From positions 1-64,000 of the IMG/VR virus record IMGVR_UViG_3300028025_003146: a DNA stretch of 64,000 bases, one strand, 5' to 3'. Below the pieces are notes generated by a model. That model was not told the DNA's origin. It did not search any database and saw only the letters and a list, made by a program, of their open reading frames with translations. A program made the position numbers and the translations under genes. Numbering within the stretch: the first letter of the stretch is position 1; every line of letters begins with the position of its first letter. This DNA comes from a virus. Of the stretch, positions 59,101 to 64,000 are shown in pieces.

Positions 59101-59632
59101 CAGGCCTTTCTTTAACCCAAACAAACGGGTAAACAGGATCTCTTGGTGGCAGAATGTCATCTACAGAAATATCAGACAATAATTCTTCTGGCTTCCTTGA
59201 AGGAATATATTCTCCGCCTGATCCATAAGCTCCAATTATTCCCTTTTGTGTTTTTAGGCTACTATCTGTAGTTGTCTCTACTATTATATCAAAAAGCTCG
59301 TACATAAGGGTTCTTAATATAGGACCACTAACTGCTAAAAGCCCCCTTTTTCTATAAACTGGATTTATGTAAACTCTGTCTACGGTTCCGTCATAATCCA
59401 CAAGCAGATACATGTCTGGATAATTTTTTACAACACAACTTGAAACTATAACAGCTCCTTCTGCGTGATCGTTATTAAAATAAAACTGACACACCCATTT
59501 TGTTTGTAACAAAGATACTTCTGTTATCTGAAGCCACCACCCCGCAAGCTCTTTAGGCCAGGCTGAAAATACAGGCACTATCTTTTCATTAATTTTTTTC
59601 AGACTTATAATATTATATTGCGAAGGAATCAT
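59081..59632 (-). CDS. GNAT-like acetyltransferase candidate
   Basis: 183 residues. The central part resembles a GNAT fold: FYFNNDHAEGAVIVSSCVVK, YLLVDYDGTVDRVYINPVYR, then RKRGLLAVSGPILRTLMYEL, where RKRGLL stands at the acetyl-CoA-binding loop (normally Q/R-x-x-G-x-G/A). The C-terminal 60 residues are proline-rich and end in the shared frame with the next gene. It overlaps the Hint-like fibre gene by 20 bases. Substrate unknown; the family call is moderate. Confidence 0.5.
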   Translation of the reverse strand: MIPSQYNIISLKKINEKIVPVFSAWPKELAGWWLQITEVSLLQTKWVCQFYFNNDHAEGAVIVSSCVVKNYPDMYLLVDYDGTVDRVYINPVYRKRGLLAVSGPILRTLMYELFDIIVETTTDSSLKTQKGIIGAYGSGGEYIPSRKPEELLSDISVDDILPPRDPVYPFVWVKERPGGKIES

Positions 59633-60986
59633 GTGTTAGCATTTTTTCAGTAAAGAACATATCGTAAGGTTCACAGTCTATTGATATGGTTTCATGAGCA
59701 ACTTCTATTACTTCAAATAAGTCTACAATTTCCCAACTATTACTATCTAGGTCAAAGACATAATCTAACTGCTCAACAACTTCTTCAGACCTAATAAATT
59801 GAGTTATTCCATTTCTTTTTACAAGGATCCAGTGCCACTGTGAGAAGATATCGCCATTAATTACAACAGCCTTGTCTCCAATTCTCCTAGTTATTCCAAC
59901 TATTTCTGTATTTACAATATTTAAGTTTGGATTATCACTTGTCCATGATAATGCTTCTTCGGTAACACCTTCAGATGGATTATATGGGAATCCTTCTAGA
60001 TCTGCAGAAAGTAATATGTCACCTACATTTAAATTTTCAGCACGAACAAGTCCTGATGGAGTTCTAACTAAAGTAGATACCGAAACAGATTTTCCAACAG
60101 GTGGTCCAAGTGGTGGCAAATCTATTGGTGGAAAAGCTGGTGGATCTGCTGGTGGAGCTGCTGGTGGATCTGCTGGTGGTGCTGCTGGTGGATCTGCTGG
60201 TGGTGCACTTGGTGGAGCTGAAATTCCACAAAAACTGTATCCAAGGTATACGTCTGGGCATCCAGCCGTCCAAGATCTTTGATATGCGTTTCCATAACCT
60301 TGAGCGTTTACGTTAGTGCAATATGTTGGGGCATCTACATAATCACAATCTACTGGTGGGCCTGCTGGTGGGCCTGCAGGTGGTCCTGCTGGTGGACCTT
60401 GTGGTGGAACAGATGCTGCAGCAGTAGTAAAGCTTGTACTGGAAGACGCAGAAGATCCACTATAATTTGCATTTGCATATAGTGTTACGGTTACAGAGTA
60501 ATTTGTGCCAGCAGAAAAACCACTTAGTAGTACTGGTGGGCCTCCCCCAGAGGATGCACTATTATTCGAAGAACCATTGCTAGCTGTAACGGTATATGAA
60601 CCCCAACCGCTTCCTCCCCATGTTATGTAGGCTTGATCTTGAGTCCAAGCTTGGCCTGCTCCTGCGCCATACGCAATAACAGAACCTATATTTGGGTATG
60701 GACTTGGCGGCGGCGGTGGTGGTGGAGGCTCTACATAATTGTAATATCTAAATGGTATAGTCTCACCAATTTTAACAGTACTTCCGCTTGCAATTTCTTG
60801 ATCTACAATTGACTGATTTAAATTTATATTTTGAATATCAGAGGCAGTTTCAGACCAACTCAGTCCAACTGATTCTAGGGCTGTTTTTGCTTGAGATCTA
60901 CTTAAACCTGATAAGTTAGGCACGTTTACTTTTCTAATACCGACTCTCGATATCGAAATTCTTTTGCTAGATCTTCTTCTAGCCAT
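59613..60986 (-). CDS. Fibre protein with PASTA, proline-rich linkers and C-terminal Hint-like domain
   Basis: 457 residues. A basic start is followed by a PASTA-like domain (21-85, VPNLSGLSRSQAKTALESVG and ASGSTVKIGETIPF) and a P10 stretch. Then come an FN3-like domain (98-190), a GPPAGPPAGPP linker, a disulfide-type segment (C214, C223, C243, C253) and a PPADPPAAPP repeat. Residues 298-457 resemble a Hint (hedgehog/intein) fold: VSVSTLVRTPSGLVRAENLN then VGDILLSAD, SQWHWILV and MFFTEKMLTHD. The catalytic Cys of block A is not seen, and the final HN is HD. It may cleave or cross-link itself, or be an inactive module. Confidence 0.72.
   Translation of the reverse strand: MARRRSSKRISISRVGIRKVNVPNLSGLSRSQAKTALESVGLSWSETASDIQNINLNQSIVDQEIASGSTVKIGETIPFRYYNYVEPPPPPPPPSPYPNIGSVIAYGAGAGQAWTQDQAYITWGGSGWGSYTVTASNGSSNNSASSGGGPPVLLSGFSAGTNYSVTVTLYANANYSGSSASSSTSFTTAAASVPPQGPPAGPPAGPPAGPPVDCDYVDAPTYCTNVNAQGYGNAYQRSWTAGCPDVYLGYSFCGISAPPSAPPADPPAAPPADPPAAPPADPPAFPPIDLPPLGPPVGKSVSVSTLVRTPSGLVRAENLNVGDILLSADLEGFPYNPSEGVTEEALSWTSDNPNLNIVNTEIVGITRRIGDKAVVINGDIFSQWHWILVKRNGITQFIRSEEVVEQLDYVFDLDSNSWEIVDLFEVIEVAHETISIDCEPYDMFFTEKMLTHDSFAI
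60112..60215. repeat. Proline-rich coding tandem repeat
   Basis: GGTGGATCTGCTGGTGGTGC-type units repeat in tandem with near identity and code for PPADPPAA. A second run at about 60353-60400 codes for GPPAGPP. Both could vary in length by slippage or recombination. Confidence 0.75.
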
Positions 60987-60987
60987 T

Positions 60988-62376
60988 TTAAACGCTCAGA
61001 TCGCCTAGGACAACCCAGGAATTTAATGCTCGTTTAATTAAAGTTGCACTACTCCACTGTGCACGTAATTTTAATCCAGGAGTAGAATTTGGAGTAAATC
61101 CATCTCCTGCTATAGTAACCTGAGAGGTTCCTGTTTGTAATATATCTACAGAGTATCCAATGGGAAACAAGTTAGAATCTGTTATTGTTATAGTTCCGCC
61201 TGCAGACATTTCAATAAGTCTTCCAGAATCTATTGGCGCAATAGTGTAACTGGTAGACTTAGAATTTATTGTTATCGAATCTTCAGATCTAACAGAAACT
61301 GATCCTGACATAGATGGATGATATTGACAGGCATAATATAAATTATCTGGGGCATTCTGCGGAAGCTCTACAATAATAGAACCATTATCTGCTCCAGCAT
61401 TTGTTATGCCTTCAGAATAAACATTTGCTAACGAGTACCCGCCTGGCACTGTTTGAATCCAGAAAGGGTGGTTTGTAGCATTAACTACAATTCTGTACCG
61501 CTTGCCTTTTGCAAAGCTAATAGTATCGTTTAAAACTCCATTTACAAGGTATCCACCTGAGCCTGAATTAGTAATATAATAATCTACAGAAGGCTGTGAA
61601 ATAGAAACTTTATTATCTAATGCTGTTTGGGTAGCAGTAGATATTGGCTTAACAGAGTCTGCCGTATTGTCTACATTTTCTAAGCCAATCATTGTTTTTG
61701 TAATACCGCTTACTGTTCCAGTAAATGTCGGTGAAGCAATAGGAGCTTTTGTTCCTAGTGCTGTTGTTATAGTTGCAGCGTATGAAGCATCATCATTAAT
61801 TGCAGCGGCAATTTCATTTAAAGTATTTAATGCATCGGGTGCTGTATCTATAAGGTTTGATATAGCAGCTGTAATAGCTAAATTTCTGTTTGTTACTTCA
61901 GTAGAAATTGCAGAAGTAATTTCTGTGTCTCTTGCAATTGTTGCTGGGATTTGAGAGTCTGGAACAAAACCATTTAAATCAAGTTCTGCAACTCCTTCTG
62001 GGTTTCCCAATAAACTCATTGGAATATAACCAGTGGAAACTGTATCATCTAATGCATCAATTGCTGCATCAACATATAATTTGCTTGCAATAGTGCTGTC
62101 AACTGCAAGAGTGATTGTATTTGCAACATCGTTATAGGTTTTGGATACACCTGTTCCAGCAACTAATGCTGAGTCTATTGCATCTTGAGCAAGCTCTGTA
62201 ATTTCACTTGGTATAACGCTTAAAAATGGAAGTGCTGGCCATAAACTTGTTCCATTTCCAGCTTTTATTTTATTTAGCGTTGTATCTAGACCTAGTTCTC
62301 CAGCTGCTAAAGGTCTTGTGGAAGAAGACCATTGAGATGAAGTACCTCTTCTAATTTTTATCGTTACTGATGGCAT
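60988..62376 (-). CDS. Tail fibre with Mtd_N-like start and cupredoxin-like domain
   Basis: 462 residues. The start VTIKIRRGTSSQWSSSTRPL, then AGELGLDTTLNKIKAGNGTS and LWPALPFL, matches the Mtd_N (major tropism determinant N-terminal) domain. The middle (about 60-240) is a coiled or helical stalk that shares LNTLNEIAAAINDD with the fibre at 56313. Residues about 255-360 look like a cupredoxin: KRYRIVVNATNHPFWIQ, then LYYACQYHPSMSGSVSV, whose C-x2-H-x2-M could bind copper together with the earlier His. A C-terminal beta domain ends the chain. Confidence 0.75.
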   Translation of the reverse strand: MPSVTIKIRRGTSSQWSSSTRPLAAGELGLDTTLNKIKAGNGTSLWPALPFLSVIPSEITELAQDAIDSALVAGTGVSKTYNDVANTITLAVDSTIASKLYVDAAIDALDDTVSTGYIPMSLLGNPEGVAELDLNGFVPDSQIPATIARDTEITSAISTEVTNRNLAITAAISNLIDTAPDALNTLNEIAAAINDDASYAATITTALGTKAPIASPTFTGTVSGITKTMIGLENVDNTADSVKPISTATQTALDNKVSISQPSVDYYITNSGSGGYLVNGVLNDTISFAKGKRYRIVVNATNHPFWIQTVPGGYSLANVYSEGITNAGADNGSIIVELPQNAPDNLYYACQYHPSMSGSVSVRSEDSITINSKSTSYTIAPIDSGRLIEMSAGGTITITDSNLFPIGYSVDILQTGTSQVTIAGDGFTPNSTPGLKLRAQWSSATLIKRALNSWVVLGDLSV

Positions 62377-62627
62377 TATGCAGCACCGCCATCAACTACT
62401 CCTGGACTTGGAACTTCAACTGATTCTACAGAATAAACTGCTCCATCATATGTATGAATATGATCTAGTAGGCCTGTTATGGCACCGCCAACTGGGCTCC
62501 AAGACGAACCATCATAATATTTTAAAGAAGATTCAGCAGTATTAAAATAAATATCACCTATGCGTGGGTTTGCTGGATCTGTTGCTAGTGCTACTGCGTG
62601 TAAGGGAACTAATCTTTGAACTGACAT
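62376..62627 (-). CDS. Small fibre-associated protein
   Basis: 83 residues. RIGDIYFNTAESSLKYYDGS-type sequence resembles GQIYYDSSNNTMYYYNG at the start of the next fibre upstream and similar units in the protein at 56313. The C-terminus is glycine-rich (VDGGAA). It begins one base beyond the previous gene region. Likely a fibre tip or linker. Confidence 0.6.
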   Translation of the reverse strand: MSVQRLVPLHAVALATDPANPRIGDIYFNTAESSLKYYDGSSWSPVGGAITGLLDHIHTYDGAVYSVESVEVPSPGVVDGGAA

Positions 62628-62638
62628 TTAAAACTCCC

Positions 62639-64000
62639 TTATCCAGTAATTACGACTCTGTAGGCTCCACTTGCAGGCGCTGTTGCAAATCTTAGTGTAA
62701 TTGTGTTTGCTGATGTACGCTCTACATCTGTTTCAACTAAAGCTTTTAGCCCTGCTGTTTCAAAAACTTGAACAGTAACATCATCTGATCCCAAATTGTG
62801 TGTTACAACAAGCGCTGTTAAATCTGAAGGGTTAGCAAGATTTTCTGCGTACTTTCTTGCAATTGCATGATAGTTTGTTCCATTATTTGTAAGTGTCCAG
62901 TTATCGCTTGTCTCATTCCATAGAACTTCAACATCTGCGCCATCGCCACGCTCTACACGAATTCCAGCATCTGCTGTTGGTGTTCCAGTATAGTCGGTAT
63001 TAAGATTAATCTTATTATCAACAATATTTACCTGTGTAGTATTTACTGAGTTTATTGTTCCAGCTACGTTTAGGTTTCCGCCTACTGTTAAATTATTTGT
63101 AATGCTTACATCATCTGGAAGACCAATTGTTACTGTTGTGCCTTCTCCTGCTGTAGGGCTTACTGTTACTTCATTAGCTGTTCCTGTAATGTTTGCAACA
63201 TAATCACCAGTTGTTTGGCTTCCAAGGTTTACATTCTTAACACTTACTGCACCGTCTGTTACGGTAAAATCTGTTGTAGCAAAAGAAGCAACACCACGGT
63301 TTGTAGTTGTTGCAATTTCTGCATCTACTGTTAGTATGTTTGCTACATCATCATATGTTACATCTATACCTTCGCCTGCATTGATTTGTCCAGCAACAAT
63401 ATCTTGAACACGCTCAGCGTTTAATGTTACTGCTCCTGATGTTACTGTAAAATCTGTTGCGTCAAAGCTTGCAACGCCTTTATTAGTTGAAGTTGCATCT
63501 TCTGCTGATACTGTAACTGTATTATTTGTTACAGCTACGTCAATTCCTTCTCCGCCAGCAACAGTTAATGTGTCAGTTAATAGATTAACTGTATCTGTTC
63601 CAGTGTCTCCTGCTATTGAAAGGTTTGTTGCTACGTCTGCTTCGCTTGCTGCGGTTAAACGACCTTGTGCATCTACGGTAAATGTTGGGATCTTTGTTGT
63701 TGAACCGTATGAGCCAGCAGTTACTGTAGTGTTATCTAAGTCTATTGTTGTTGTGCCTGCTGCATCGTTGTATGTTGATGTTAGACCAACTCCGCCAACG
63801 ATTGCTGAACCAATTACATCTTGAATAACCTCTGTAGAACCAGACATTGGCATCCATGGACCATTTGGAGAGGCAAGTCCATTGTAGTAGTACATTGTAT
63901 TATTGCTTGAGTCATAATAAATCTGACCCGCTACTGGATTGGATGGTGCTGAACTTAAATTCTGAATTCTTGCATTGAGCAGCTCATTCTTGTTGAGGTC
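62639..64000 (-). CDS. Tail fibre protein, 5' part cut by window edge
   Basis: The frame stays open to the right edge (64000), so the start is outside. The visible 453 residues begin DLNKNELLNARIQNLSSAPS, then NPVAGQIYYDSSNNTMYYYNG. Repeats of about 30 residues follow (TVSAEDATSTNKGVASFDATD; GVASFATTDFTVTDGAVSVK), with the beta-helical pattern of fibre shafts. The C-terminal end (LVVTHNLGSDDVTVQVFETA, TITLRFATAPASGAYRVVIT) is a small common fibre domain. An internal ATG at 63895 exists but is not a likely start. Confidence 0.8.
   Translation of the reverse strand, partial: DLNKNELLNARIQNLSSAPSNPVAGQIYYDSSNNTMYYYNGLASPNGPWMPMSGSTEVIQDVIGSAIVGGVGLTSTYNDAAGTTTIDLDNTTVTAGSYGSTTKIPTFTVDAQGRLTAASEADVATNLSIAGDTGTDTVNLLTDTLTVAGGEGIDVAVTNNTVTVSAEDATSTNKGVASFDATDFTVTSGAVTLNAERVQDIVAGQINAGEGIDVTYDDVANILTVDAEIATTTNRGVASFATTDFTVTDGAVSVKNVNLGSQTTGDYVANITGTANEVTVSPTAGEGTTVTIGLPDDVSITNNLTVGGNLNVAGTINSVNTTQVNIVDNKINLNTDYTGTPTADAGIRVERGDGADVEVLWNETSDNWTLTNNGTNYHAIARKYAENLANPSDLTALVVTHNLGSDDVTVQVFETAGLKALVETDVERTSANTITLRFATAPASGAYRVVITG

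Noticed and set aside
60112-60215. Regular DNA repeats that might be taken for a CRISPR array
   Set aside because: The repeats are contiguous coding units without unique spacers.

Overview
The window is part of the genome of a tailed double-stranded DNA phage (Caudoviricetes). The 2286-residue tape measure protein, tail tube protein, tail terminator and frameshifted tail assembly chaperones point to a long non-contractile tail (siphovirus type). The DNA looks AT-rich. Every gene I support lies on the minus strand, so transcription runs from position 64000 towards 1. The host cannot be read directly. Three features suggest an actinobacterium: the tape measure motif DTVPAMLTPGEFVV (familiar from actinophages), several promoter-to-start arrangements that look leaderless, and a DnaE-type polymerase with an apparently intact PHP domain. 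Together with the AT-rich DNA this would fit a freshwater low-GC lineage, but that is inference. Both ends are cut inside genes: the polymerase at the left and a tail fibre at the right. No terminase, lysis, integrase or tRNA gene is visible, so the genome is larger than the window.

Layout in transcription order. (1) 64000-49683: adhesin block A, with tail fibre, collagen-like, Mtd_N/cupredoxin-like, PASTA/Hint-like and beta-rich structural proteins, a tail-fibre chaperone and small zinc-binding and GNAT-like proteins. (2) 49667-45604: a cargo cassette with a coiled-coil protein, an unknown protein, a U32-like TIM-barrel/methyltransferase fusion and a DUF401-like membrane permease that has its own promoter and terminator. 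(3) 45480-37573: adhesin block B, which repeats several block A families and ends with a LamG-type fibre. (4) 37510-28308: head and connector genes, namely portal, protease-scaffold with a nested scaffold start, major capsid, connectors, tail terminator, tail tube, and tail chaperones expressed by a -1 frameshift. (5) 28296-7052: tape measure, a hub-like protein split into two genes, minor tail proteins and fibres, including one with a mucin-like threonine tract, followed by two glycosyltransferases and small coiled-coil proteins. (6) 6966-1: replication operon with metallophosphoesterase, small zinc proteins, a possible helicase loader, DnaB-type helicase, DnaG-type primase, T4 gp32-like zinc SSB and DNA polymerase III alpha.

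The genes are tightly packed, with many TAATG and ATGA junctions, and no gap exceeds 300 bases. Regulatory sequence sits in a few short gaps: rho-independent terminators after the capsid and tail tube genes, each followed by an extended -10 promoter; two TTGCCT-type promoters (protease, tail tube); a consensus promoter with a palindrome and a leader hairpin ahead of the replication operon; and a similar arrangement ahead of the permease. The most unusual content is the U32-methyltransferase fusion with its neighbours, the mucin-like fibre beside two glycosyltransferases, the cupredoxin-like fibre domain and the Hint-like fibre.
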